Source of the DNA: Planoprotostelium fungivorum
Lineage: Eukaryota; Evosea; Variosea; Cavosteliida; Cavosteliaceae
Assembly (NCBI GenBank): GCA_003024175.1
Contig: MDYQ01000010.1
Coordinates: 1 to 64,000, forward strand
Length of the DNA: 64,000 nucleotides
Direction: 5' to 3'
Of the stretch, positions 26,501-38,322 are shown piece after piece; positions within the stretch are counted from its first letter, which is position 1, and every line of letters begins with the position of its first letter. Position numbers and translations under genes: made by a program. The notes under the pieces were generated by a model that saw only the letters and a program-made list of their open reading frames with translations, did no database searches and had not been told where the DNA came from.

Positions 26501-27689
26501 GGAGATGCTTCTGGTCGGTTTAGAAGTCCTCGCCGAGTGCATCGAGTCTCTTGGAGAGAAATTTTTGAACGCGGAGCAACTGCAGAGCATCACGACTCTG
26601 TGTCTTCACGTCTTAGCTGACGTACAACTCAGAAGAGCAGACAGGTGAAGTCCATCACAATGCTCTACGCGTGGAGAGAGGTTGACTCGAACAGAGAGCA
26701 GGCGAGAAAGGAAGAAGAATTAGACGAAGAAGACGAGGAGAGAGTGAGCGAGGAAGAGCAGAGAGACGAAGAGGTGGTCTCCTTCACGGTGGACTGCATC
26801 GGTCGAATGATCAAGATGAACAAGGCAGACTACGTACCCCACTTGGAGATCATCATGCCCGCATTACGAGTACGTACACCCTGCGTACGTCCCGTGACTT
26901 ACGTACGTACAGTCTCAAGTGTCGTCGGGGAGAGAATCCGACAAGCAGTCTGCCATCTGTGTCTTTGATGACCTGATGGATCACTTGGGAGAGGGAGCCC
27001 TTCCTTATTTCCCCACCTTCATCAATTTGGTCATGGATGGAATCTACTCCAAGAATGGACCGGTACGACAAGCTGCCGTCTTTGGTGCCGGCCTGATCGG
27101 ACAACACGGTGGAGCGCAAGTGCAGAGCATCGTCCCAGAGCTGCTCAAGAGACTCCTCGATGTCATCAACACCCCCGACGCCAGAGAAGAGGTATGGATT
27201 CCATTTTCTCTCCTTTTATTTCGTTTTATTCTCTCCCGTATCGATGACTGACTGCTGCAGACGTTCATTGCCCCGACGGAGAATGCAATCTGTGCTGTGG
27301 GAAAGATGTGTATGTACCAAGAGGCCGTTGTAGACTGTGCCAAGGTCCTTCCCATGTGGCTCAACATGCTCCCCGTCACCGAAGACGCTGTCGAGTCGAA
27401 GGTGACTTACAGTCTCCTGGCCACCTTTGTCGAGAGGTGAGAACATATAGAGGGTGCTCTATCTCATCATCATGACAGACAGAACCAACACCTGTTGGCC
27501 GGTATGAACAACCTGCCCAAGATCGTGTCGTTGTTCACACAAGTGGTTGGCACCGAGTTGATCGATGAGTCCACGCAGCAGAGAATCGTTGGGCTGTTGA
27601 AGCAGATTCCACAAAACTTCATCACACAGATCAGCGCCACGCTGCCGGCCGATCAGCAGCAGAAGCTCAGCGCTGTTTTCAAACAATAA
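23553..27689 (+). CDS. IPO5: Importin-5 / karyopherin beta-3 (Kap121 type) nuclear import receptor
   Basis: A HEAT-repeat protein of roughly 1,080 residues spans about 15 exons from [20 protein letters not shown] (23553) to [10 protein letters not shown] (27689). Diagnostic segments are [59 protein letters not shown] and [20 protein letters not shown]; the last is the hallmark region of importin-5. Acidic loops ([20 protein letters not shown]) resemble the family's Ran/cargo regulatory region. It binds RanGTP and carries cargo such as ribosomal proteins and histones through nuclear pores. Introns are short, several with (cat)n or pyrimidine repeats. Convergent with MZT1, 71 bp between stops. 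Confidence 0.95.
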
Positions 27690-27760
27690 ATACAGAGATC
27701 TTTTGTATTCTTTCCTGTGGACTGTACAGTGTTTTATGGATGTGTGGATGAAGTTGGACA

Positions 27761-27998
27761 TCAGCTTCGGTTTGTGAGGTTGGCTTTTTCCTTCTTCAAC
27801 TCCAACATGATGTTACCCAGAGCTTCTGGATTGACTCCCATCTCGCAGAGTTGGGTCAATATGCTCAGCTCCTCATACTCTAATCCGGTGTTCAACGAAT
27901 CAGATACCTCCTTGACCGCTGTCTTCTTCAGTCATCGATTCCTATTTCACACTCAGATTACCTTGCAAGATCTGTCGAGCGTCTTCTCTTGAACTCAT
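27761..27998 (-). CDS. MZT1: MZT1/MOZART1, gamma-tubulin complex small subunit
   Basis: Two tiny exons (27962-27998 and 27761-27918) joined through a 43-nt intron give 64 residues. The core LNTGLEYEELSILTQLCEMG and GVNPEALGNIMLELKKE match the MOZART1 signature (LNTGLD...LS(I)L..LCE.GVNPEALA.V..EL). The N-terminal helix is AVKEVSDSL. MZT1 binds the N-terminal extensions of gamma-tubulin complex proteins and is needed to assemble or recruit microtubule nucleators. It is easily missed because each exon is short. Divergent from NOL11 with 269 bp between starts. Confidence 0.93.
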
Positions 27999-28267
27999 TT
28001 GTCCTGTGCGATGTGATGTCTCCAAGCATGCGTTGGCGGGAAAAAACTGGTTGTAGATTCATAAGCCTTTTGGGGGAATATCGAATTCTATTCACGTATG
28101 AGAGTGAGACCTGGATGATTCATTCTCTTCATTTGTGAGGAGTATGCACCTCAGAACAAAGGATTGTCCTTGTTTCAGCTCTCGTGAATGACACAAGAAG
28201 CCCAAACTACAAGCTGCCGAACGGAAAAAATTGCGAAGTTCATCTGGTCAGGCGATCACGAGCGACA
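27999..28267. promoter_or_regulatory. Divergent MZT1/NOL11 promoter with E2F-like site
   Basis: The sequence ttggcgggaaaa at 28033-28044 matches the E2F/DP consensus (TTTGGCGGGAAA) at nearly all positions, about 35 bp upstream of the mitotic gene MZT1. The rest of the gap holds short upstream ATGs and no other recognised element. Confidence 0.4.
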
Positions 28268-30838
28268 ATGCAAACAACCATCACTCTGGTCGCTGATCCT
28301 TCTCTACAGCATGTTGGAGGACACATCGTCGATGAGGGTTGCAGACATGTCCTCATAACACGCCACAATGGAGTCCACCTATACGATGTACGTCACTTAT
28401 ACGGTTATTGTGTCTGATGATCTGCAGACATCAGATGCCACCTGCATCAAGAGTTGGCCATTATCAACATCTTCCTCCTTCACCTCTGGTTGTCTGATGG
28501 TAGGCCATAAATCATCGACATCACTATCTAATTGTTACTACCAAGATGGGAATCGAGAAGAAGGCCCATTTGTACGGAGTGGTCGACAAGTTCATGCTGC
28601 TGTCCTGGTCTTACAACCTTCAAGGTTTGGTCAACACAACTGTCACTCGCCGTTCGTTCAATAGAGAGCTGCACAAGATACACCCGTTGCCAGACGGAGC
28701 TGGAATCGTATTAGTCTTCACCGATGGAAGATTAGAGGTCGTCGACAAAGAGCTGAAAGAAACATCTCTCAGCGATCACCTCAGCCGATTCCAGAAAGAG
28801 AGGTGATCATCATATCGTCCTCCCATCACGATTCGATCCCATCCACTGATCTACAACTCCAGAAAGATCGTATCCTCTCACATAACACAAATCGAAAACC
28901 AGAGTGAGTCCCACCCATTCATCCCGTCACTCACCATCGCACAGCCGTCATCCTCATACTCCAACAGAACATCCAAGATAAACACCTCTTCCTCAGTCGA
29001 TTCGGTATTCACCACGGTGAGAAGGAGGTGAGTGCGTGGTGTTGTGTCTCATCTCATGCGATCACAGGTGGCTTTTGGTAAAACGTACGACGTACCTTCG
29101 AGGAAAGAGAAGTTACTGCACTTCTCCACGACGGGTCACACGGGAACACTACTCTGTGAGATGGATGATGATGATCATGTGACTGATGATGACAGGGGAG
29201 GATGGAACGTTAGAGGTGATCGATGTCAGATCCAATCGATATGGACAGCTGGTGTCCACTCATCACATCAAGATGGAGGAGAAGGTGAAGCTCTTACCCT
29301 TTCGGTGGACTGATGCATCACAGGAGGTCAAGATGACCGTAGCGGGACAGTCTGTATTGACTCTGTCTAAGAAGGAGAAAGAGAGTGAGTCCACGTTCAC
29401 ATGTCGTTCTACAATCATCCACGCGAATGGAATTCACCTGTCGACAGATTTCTTAACGGTGTGGAACATGTTCTACGGAATTCCATACGATCACGCCTTA
29501 GTCCTAAACAACGTCGACATCTCCACTCTCATCGAGGTGAATATCATGTCACTTGTATCTCAGCCCTGACGAAAGAAAGACCGATAAGAAGGGTGAATCC
29601 AATGTCCTCTGGATCTTCCCAAAAGCTGTCGCCGTCACACGTATGAACCAAACGAAGCCGACGTTATCTTCTCTCTTGTCGAGCATAAAGGAGGGTAAGC
29701 TCTCCACGCTCGTCAGTGATGCCGCTCCCCCCATGAAATCATCCATTCCACTCTCGGTGAGTTCTCTTCTTCACCTTCTCTTCATTTCCGCTTTATCATT
29801 TCATCGTGTTTCATCTGACGCTCCAACGTGTGAACGTGAATTCATTTGACTGAAGAGAGAACAGACGCAAGAGACCAAGAACGAAGAGTTCATGATAGCC
29901 GTTCAGACGACAAACCAGAAAGTCGATCACGTGTTAGAGAAGAGCAAGGGACAGAAGGACACTTGGAAACCGAAAGACAAACAAGTGAGTGTCCATCGTG
30001 GAGAGAGACTGAGACGTGCAGGTCTTCGCAGCCTCCTCTTTTGCCATGAGAAAGACGTTAGACGATGCAGTGGAGAAGGAAGACATGAACGTCCTCTCTT
30101 GGTTCGTAGACAACTGCCCTCCCTCCGTATCGTGTCACTTGTCTGGACTCATCCAGTGTCTCCTCAAACACGAGAAGACGGTGAGCCTCTTTGTCAATCC
30201 CTTCTGTGTCGCTGACTCGAGCAGCAACAACTAGATAAGTTGATCGCTCGAGGTCTGACGATGGTGACCACCGATGTGGCTCAGCTCATTCGTCACTACA
30301 CCAGTGACAGGAGATATTCCAAGGTCACACTGTGAGTCACGCTCTCCTTCACCTCTAACTCGACGCAGGAATCGACTGTTGGCATATCCCTACGGAAAAT
30401 CATTCAGAGACCAGATGGTGGCCTCGCTTCCCTTAGAGAACACACTGGTGGGTTTCCATCGTTGTAGATCTTGGATCGATCTGATCTGATCAGATCTTAT
30501 TGGAACATCTTCAATCTCAATTCCAGACCTCAGACGATACAACGGGCATGCTGCCTTTAGAGACGACGATCAGTTGGCTGTCTACAACGATCGGGGCACA
30601 CTTTTCGAGCTTCGTCGTCCATACAGACATCCATGAGAGGATGGAGGCTCTGAGACACACCGCCACCCACCTCTTAAAGCAACACGAGACCGCTCAGACC
30701 CTCCTCGGTCAGCTCGAGATGGTGCAGAACAAACACACTCAGCTTCCACAGCAGTCCTCCCAGCCATACACGATCACCGGCTTCAGTTTCGACAAGGCCA
30801 ATTTCGTCACCGATCTGGAGCCCCGTCGAAATGTTTGA
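28268..30838 (+). CDS. NOL11: NOL11-like protein of the small-subunit processome
   Basis: Many short exons encode an N-terminal beta-propeller-like part (GGHIVDEGCRHVLITRHNG, GAGIVLVFTDGRLEVVDKEL, EDGTLEVIDVRSNRYGQL). A helical C-terminus follows (LSWFVDNCPPSVSCHLSG, LIARGLTMVTTDVAQLIRHY, LPLENTLILLEHLQSQFQ, LPLETTISWLSTTIGAHFSS). The last two segments align well by eye with the C-terminal domain of animal NOL11, which with the t-UTP subcomplex links rDNA transcription to 18S processing. The start is uncertain. The ATG at 28268 is the first in frame; the open frame extends upstream to about 28180 without an ATG, so an earlier exon is possible. Confidence 0.65.
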
Positions 30839-31053
30839 TAAAGACAAGGAAGTCATCTGATGAAGCTTCGACCCTTTCATTCCTGTTCGGGGTGTCGCTT
30901 ATTCATCCAGCCGCAGTTTTAAAGCGGGTGATTGAGTATCCAAGAGAACGAGGATATTCGCCTAAAAGATCTATGGGAGATCGAAAAGTCGATGAATTAG
31001 ATCTACTAAGCGAACCACTCAGCGCTCATCGCCGGCTTTAACGTGTTTTCGAC
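30839..31053 (+). other. Gap between NOL11 and histidine kinase
   Basis: 215 bp with no ORF of note. It should contain the NOL11 3' end and the kinase promoter. Confidence 0.3.
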
Positions 31054-34000
31054 ATGGAGAGGCCGACGAAGAGGAGAAAGGGGGATGGAGGGGATAACGA
31101 TCTCATGAGGATGTGTTTGGACGTGAGGTTGGATGGGTCATCGGAAGATTGATCCAGTAATAGACGTGTAAAGAAGGGGTTCTTGTATTCCAGAGAGACA
31201 GGATGGATGAGATCGTCGCTGTATATGGAAATAATGCAGCGATCAAGATGATCGGCATTGATGTATCGTCTATAAGATCTTCACGGAGCTCCCAATCAAG
31301 TCAAAATGGATGCAATCAACTCATCCGACAGAGGTGATTCTCTTCACAAGAGGCATCTTCTCACCGGTATTAGAAACAGCGACCATTTAGACAAGTGTTT
31401 CTGGGACTGTGTATCAAATTGTCTCAAGACAGAGAAGCCTCTGAAAAAGCAATTCGAATCACCCATTGAAGGTCAAATCAAGTTCTACTCTCTCCGATGC
31501 AAATTTACGAGGTTCGCTGTCATTACTTTATTCTTCCTCTCAAGATGTCACAGGACTCTCGTTGAAGGCGTTCCAAGTGTCTTGGCTTCCATCAGAGGGA
31601 AGAAACATGACCACATGCCTCGTGCACCGTCTGCCGCCTCGTTGGACGAAATTTATTTCCTCGAGCTATCTCAAAATGTGTCCGAACTGATCTCACAAAC
31701 CATCATGTACGACCCGACTTCAAAAGACATGATGTCCCTCCATGCGACAGCTGCGTGGTGTAAGATGTTCAAACAGAGTCCAGACAAAGTGACGGGGGTC
31801 TGGTTGGAATCACTCGGCTTCGGCATCGAGCAGACGTATTGGTGGGGCCAGCAGCTCGTAAAGCATGTCGGTGCATCAGATCCCTTCATCATCGAGAATT
31901 GGGCCGACAACGCAGAAGCCGGTGAGCCATCATCAACGGTGACATCTCATCTCTGACGTTCGTCACAGGGAGGAGATACATTCGATGCAGCTTCTACTAC
32001 GTCGACAGTATCGATAGAAATACGGGTTTGAGTGAGAGGGACAAAGTTGGGGCCGTCATCCGAGACGATCACCTGTATCGGTTCATCGCCATCAGCGCCG
32101 ATCTGACCAACGAGATGATTCAGAAGGAACAAGTGGAGGAGACGAACAGGATCAACCAACTCTTACGCTTGTTCTTTGACACTTCACCCACTCTCATGAC
32201 TGTTTGTGAGTCGTGATGATGATGATGTATTCGTTGTAGATGACTGTTTGTAGTGGAGCCAGTCGATGACACGACATTATTCTATCATTTTGCAAATACG
32301 AAGGCAGCACAAGCGATCGAATACTTATCGGGAGGCAAGCCTTTCACCATCGGCTCCAATTCGAGTGAGAACCTTTCGTTGTCCTCCATCTGACATGATG
32401 CAGAGGAGTTGGGTATCTCTGATGATCACATTCGCATGTGGGTGGATGCCATACGACATCATTCAGTCATGGACATGTACGATCCTGTGCTGGGAGAATG
32501 GTTCAGAATCGTCAGTCGATCCATCGGCTCCAACCGGTAAAAAAATGGCAGGGAGTGGGAATCGAAAGGCTGACACACACAGGTACTCGTGTGTGGCGAC
32601 GACGGTGACACACTTGAAGTCATTGGAAGAAGAGTTGAGGAAGAACCAAGAACACTTGGAGCAGATGGTGCAAGTGAGAACGCAAGAACTCAACTGTGCT
32701 CTCGAAGTCAAATCGAGATTTTGTGAGCGGAATTTCGTGGAGATTTCAACTGACACAAGACAGTGGCAACGATGTCGCACGGTGAAGGGTAGAGAGAGAA
32801 GAGAGACTGACGGGAAGCAGAGATCAGGACACCTCTATCAGCCATCATCGGTACACTCGAGTTGCTGTTTCTGAAGAGTCCGCAGGGGGAGATGAAGGAA
32901 TTGTTACAGATCGGGAAAACGTGTGCCGATCAGTTGTTGATCATCATCAACGACATATTAGGTGATCATCTCTTCTCATTTCATCTCTCACATTACATTC
33001 GACTCTCATTCTATCTGCATCCCTCTTCTCTCACTCACATTTAACAGATCTATCCAAGGTGAGAGAAAGAAGAGAGGATGGATATAACCCTCTTCTCTAC
33101 AGATCGAAGCGGGAGGACTCGTCTTAGACGAACAAGTGTACTGTCTCGAGTCACTCATCGAATCGTGCATCGAGGTGAGAAGAGAGACAGAAGACAAGGT
33201 GAGAGACAGACATTGAAGACATCAGGTGGTGTCAGTACAGGCTAAGAGTAAAGATATATCATTGGTACACGATTCCAACATCGATCTCAGTCTCCTCGTC
33301 AACGTCGATGGTGTTCGCCTCAGACAGGTGACTCTTTCGTTTTCCCGCCACATTTGAATTTCAAAAAGGTCATCATCAATCTGTTGGGAAACGCCGTTAA
33401 ATTCACGTCCAAGGGTCACGTCTTACTGAAAGCGAGGACGATGGAAGAGGTGAAGGATGGGAAGAGGAGAAGACTGAACGAGAGAAGACAGAGGAAGATG
33501 TACAAGTGGAGATCTCCGTGGAGGACACCGGAATCGGCATCAGTGAAGAATTCAAATCGATTGTCTTCACACCTTTCACGCAAAGTGATTTCTCTATCAC
33601 CAGGAAATACGTGAGAGGATTCGTCTCGTCTACAACTGACCCAATCAGGGAGGTACTGGCCTGGGGTTGTCCATCTGCAAGAGGTGAGATGAAATTTCAT
33701 CGGAATTTCACTCTCTTCAGGATCGCACAATTGATGGGAGGGGACATCTCCTTCACGTCGAGAGAAGGATACGGAACACAATTCACCTTCACGGTCAGAC
33801 TGAAGAGAGCTAACACGGCCATGAGTGAAGATCAAGATAGACAAGAGATGGTGGAGATATTGAGGAAGCTGAAGACATTGAATCAAGTGAGAAGATGTCG
33901 TGTCATCCTTCACTCAATAGACGAGGAGGAGAAGAAGAGGATCGTCATCTGTTACTCGTGTCCGGTACAATCGTCCGTATTACAAAGGAGATTGGAAGCG

Positions 34001-35092
34001 TTGGGTTTCACCTGTGACGTTCACACACGATCGGAGGATGTGGGGAATCAACACGCATCCGGGACAGTCATCTTGATGGATGAACGATTGCATCATCCAT
34101 CGATGAGAGAGGTGAGCATCGTCGATGTCATTCGACTCATGTCATCCGACTCATGTCATCAGATGTGCACGGAGAAGGGATACAAGTTGATCATCACGGG
34201 ACATCACTCACATGATGACGATGACACGGGGGACGATGTGAAGGTCAGTGACGTCATCGTGATGTGACGTGACGTCATCACAGATGCTCAATGGAAATTT
34301 CAAGCTGTCCAAGCCAGTTCGCTGGGGCAACGTGCTGCGACTACTTCACACGATTTATTTTGGTTTGAAGGAAACGAAAGCACCAGAGCCATCGTTGGGT
34401 GAGAGGAGAGGAGAGAGGAAAGTGACGGAGACAGAGTTGACGGACAAGAAGATCTTGTTGGCAGAAGACAATCCACTGAATCAGAAGATCATCAGTCGAA
34501 TGTTGCAGAGTCTACACATCGATGTGGATATCGTAGGGGATGGTGTACAAGTCATCGAGAAGTTGAAGGAGACAAGATATCATCTCATTCTCATGTGAGT
34601 GATGATCATGCATTCACTCGTGTATCTCATTCACTCACTCAAACAGGGATTGTATGATGCCTATCATGGTGACTCGTCATTCATCATATCCATATATCGT
34701 ATCATGATGTCTATAATGTATCGTGATGTCTATAATGTATCGTGATGTCTATAATGTATCGTGATGTGTACATGTAATTGATGTGAGATAGGGAGGGATA
34801 GAATGTACAGAATATATCACGCAACACATTCCAGAAGAGACGAGACCAGTCATCGTGGCCTTAACAGCAGATGCCTTCGAAGAGAACACAAGGAAATGTT
34901 TAGAGGTAAGAGAAGATAGAATAGAAAGAGAAGATAGAATAGAAAGAGAAGATAGAATAGAAAGAGAGGAGAATAGAAAGAGAAGAATGACACAGATATA
35001 AGGTTGGAATGAAAGACACGATGACGAAACCAGTGAAGAGGGAACAATTGTATCAGACCATCAAGAGATGGTGTTCTCCCAAAGAAACATAA
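31054..35092 (+). CDS. Hybrid histidine kinase with PAS domains and C-terminal receiver
   Basis: Translation most likely starts at the ATG at 31054 (MERPTKRRKGDGGDND), joined by a short intron to a PAS-like segment (EGVLVFQRDRMDEIVAVYGN). A second sensor segment follows (~31900-32560; GRRYIRCSFYYVDSIDR, EWFRIVSRSIG), then a coiled linker and the kinase core: H-box LATMSHEIRTPLSAIIG, N-box VIINLLGNAVKFT, G1 VEDTGIGISEEF and G2 GGTGLGLSICKR. The receiver (~34440-35089) has KILLAEDNPLNQKI, phospho-acceptor Asp in LILMDCMMPIM and Lys in TKPVKREQL. No transmembrane segment was seen, so it is probably a cytosolic phosphorelay sensor. The H-box is interrupted by an intron just after the catalytic His codon. 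A region around 34100-34300 looks like a degenerate second receiver. It ends 9 bp from the convergent VPS52 stop. Confidence 0.92.
34700..34770 (+). repeat. Intronic 19-bp tandem repeat
   Basis: About three and a half units of atcgtgatgtctataatgt lie in the intron splitting the receiver right after DCMMPIM. Confidence 0.9.
34911..34982 (+). repeat. Intronic 18-bp purine tandem repeat
   Basis: Three to four copies of agaagatagaatagaaag fill the last intron of the histidine kinase gene. Confidence 0.9.
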
Positions 35093-35101
35093 AGAAGTCT
35101 C

Positions 35102-38100
35102 TCACAACGAGTAATGTTGTATTTTCTTCTGGATCTCGAAACGAAGAGTGGAGATGGACACGATCTCTCTCCTCAACTCGTTCAGATTGCTGCACGATCT
35201 GTCTCTCTCATCAGCTTCATCATCATCACCATCGCGTCTGCACCTCTTCATGATGTCTTCGAAGCGTGAGTAATAGAGAGCCAACTGAGTCAAGACTTGA
35301 GAGAGGATCTCTGTGCCCGTTCGAAAGTTTGAAAAATAGTTCATCACGTCGCTGCTGATCTGATCGATGACCGAGCGGAAGCTGGAAGAAAAATCTTTGC
35401 CCAATCTCTCTACGGCGGATGCCTGGATTCATTTCATCATCTCATCAAACATCATTTTGACATGATCATCCTTGATGTCACGATGATTTCACCTGCGGGC
35501 TGATGATCTCCTTTTCATTCTTCTTCACGAAAGAAATGAAGGGTTCATAATAACTATTCAGCTCTTCCTCTACAAAGGACCGAACCTGAAGAGCACTCAA
35601 CTCTCCATCTATCCATCGTAATTGTATTCACCTCCGTTGAATGCATCAATTTGAACGACTTGTACTCATCTCTATCCGCCAGATCTTTCTCCTTCTCTCC
35701 TTCAGTCTAAGAAGCAGAAGAGATGGACTCACCTGTAATATGTCCAGAATGAGATCGTAATTACTGATCAAGAAGACGGTTCTGTCCTTCTTGGCTAAAG
35801 GTAAGCCCAATTTGGCGATGAGAGCTTCCATGTAATTCCTCAAGATGACCAGATGACTCAAAATCATGTCCACGTGCGGATTTGGATGATTCTGAACGAG
35901 AGACGACATCGATGATAACAATTCTGCATATCTCCTCGTGATCTGATACAATCATCACGATGGATGTCGATGCATCACGATTTCAACTCACATAATGGGG
36001 TCTGTTATCTGATGCGGACAGATTTGTGGCGAGTGTCTTCTTCACGCTGTCTATGTTCATCTGAAAGACCAATTTGAACCTGTCACACGGTGAGATATCT
36101 CGTGAGATGTCTCTGTACCTGTTGGCCAAGAGGGTGTCCACTTTATCGAGGTAGTTGTCCAAATAATTGATCCGCCGAGATATCATCTTCTTTCGGTTGT
36201 GATGATTGACTGACATCATGATGTATATCCCCAAGATATCATAACAATTCGTCAGGTACGTCTCAAATTCCGTCTGTACAGCGTCTCAATCCTTGAAACC
36301 TCGACGAAAACTCGACTAAATTCCGTCGAAATATACCTGAACATTCGCGACAATCTTATCAAAGATGGAGATGGTGATGGCATTCACATCCAACCCAGCA
36401 AAAAATTCACAATCGAACAGAAACTCCGATGAGACCTGATCGACATCCATCATGTGATCGTCATCACATCATCTACGCACCGTATCGGTCAGCATCTGAT
36501 TCAAACTGTGAAAGACAGCTTCGTAAGGGTACTTGTTTCCTCCCTCCATGGCAATGTGTGGAATGATGGCTGGAACATTCGCAATATTCTTCAGCAGAGA
36601 CGATCTATCGTGAGGTGAGATGAGATGTCGGGTTGTAGATCACCGATCCTTAGCGTCACCGAGGTTGGTGGAAAATACACCGGAATTTCCCACGCCGAAC
36701 GTCTTCCTTCGAACTGACATCTCGGTCAGGGGTCGTGATGTCTCGATGTCTCACTCTGCGTGAAGCTGTTCTCCTGCACACCGATGAGGTCGTATTTGGT
36801 TGCGACATCGTACTGTAAAGTTTCAATCGAATGAAACGCACGATCGTTACCTGCAGCTTGAGTAGGCTGGATTGATAATTCTTGATGTAATATCCTAAAA
36901 TAGCCGAGAGAGTCTCTATGTACACTGCTTTCACCTGTCATCATTTCAATATCCACAGATGATAAAATAAATGAAGAAGGGACGTATCATGATGATCTCA
37001 CTTCTTCAGCAAAGGTGGGACCATATTGGATGAGAAAGAGAGAAGAAGCTTTGTACTTGATCAATATGGTCTGTTGAATGATCTGAACGTTCGTCTTCGG
37101 TTTTCTCAGAGAGAAGACTCTGTACAAGAGGAATTCTCTGATTCTAGCGATGGCCTGGAGTCGTTCAGTATTTTTTCTCTTTTTCATCTGACCTTGATCT
37201 TCAATTTATCCAACACGGCCTGCATGTATTCTAACTGACAAGATCATCAACATCATGTCGCATCGTGATCGATCGACTCACCGATGCGGTCTTCGAGGTG
37301 TTTGGTTGAGTGGATAAGATCGCGGCGGTCTGAATCTTCTTCTTTAATGTAAGAAGGGCCTCTTGGTAGCTCTCATTGATGTCACCATCGCAGATCTGTG
37401 CGATGAAGTGGGAGTCCACTGCGATGTGTCTGATGTAAATGGTCATCTCATCTCCTAAGATCTGGGCGCGTGAGACAATCGTTGGAAGATGATTTCAGAC
37501 GTGATGTTGTGTTACCTTTCGGTTCTTGAGTGATGTCTTCATGGAGCGAGAGGCCTTCTGCATGACGTCGATGTCTCGTGATACTTCTCCCAAATCGTGT
37601 CTGAAACCATCCAACAGATTGGACATGGTGTCCAGGATCTGTTGGCAGGTTTTCACTTGTAGTGAGAGTTTATCCATGTTATCAGCTTCTGAGACGACTG
37701 TTATAGTCAAGGAATCAGAATGACATGATATAGCGAACGATGGTGGATACAATCTTGTATGTAAGCGTCCATTTCTGTCTTGAGCTCTGCGCCTGTTCTT
37801 TCACAGTATTCTGATACATCGCTGTTCGTACCAAACATCTCTTCTGGTGTTTCCAGCTGAGATAGAGCACCTGATCATCGTGAGGTTCTTAAAGAGCTCG
37901 AGCGAACTACCTTCCATATCGACCAATCTATCATTCAATTCCGTCGTGACACCCTGCTCTTCCTCCTGCTCGTGTCATACATAAGAAGTTCGAAATGATT
38001 ACCTGATCGGATAGACCTGCCGCGTGTCGCTGAGATCGAAGGACATTGATCAAAGGGGAATGTGGTGACCCCAATAGTTCACTCGGTGAGGCGATGGGTG

Positions 38101-38134
38101 ATACCAGCGGTGTGGCATCCTCCGTCGTGCTCAT
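35102..38134 (-). CDS. VPS52: VPS52, GARP/EARP tethering complex subunit
   Basis: About 20 exons run from MSTTEDATPLVSPIAS (38134) to KKIQHYSL (35102). Conserved segments appear in the family order: a coiled N-terminus (CQQILDTMSNLLDGFRHDLG, DVMQKASRSMKTSLKNRK); AIARIREFLLYRVFSLRKPK followed by TNVQIIQQTILIKYKASSLF; LSAILGYYIKNYQSSLLKLQ; and the C-terminal helical region (FVEEELNSYYEPFISFVKKN). GARP and EARP tether endosome-derived vesicles at the trans-Golgi and recycling endosomes. The other GARP subunits are not in this window. Minus strand, convergent with the histidine kinase gene. Confidence 0.93.
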
Positions 38135-38322
38135 CTACCGCGCGTCGATTCTAGATGGTGGCAGTGCCGAGGAAGGGGAGCTGAAATACGCGACCGCAGA
38201 TGTCAGATCAAAACGTGACAACTCAGTGAACAGAATCACAGGATACAGCCATCTAAGCTACTTGTGCAATTGATAAGTCCACCACCAGCTATCCTGTTTT
38301 GTGACTCATTTATACACCGCAT
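38135..38322 (-). promoter_or_regulatory. Gap carrying the VPS52 promoter
   Basis: 188 bp between the end of the chromodomain gene and the VPS52 start, both minus strand. Nothing recognisable. Confidence 0.25.

Noticed and set aside
33340-33352. E2F-like ttttcccgccac in a kinase intron (also about 61684 in FARAT)
   Set aside because: Located inside introns without a nearby start; treated as part of a shared intron word, not a promoter site.
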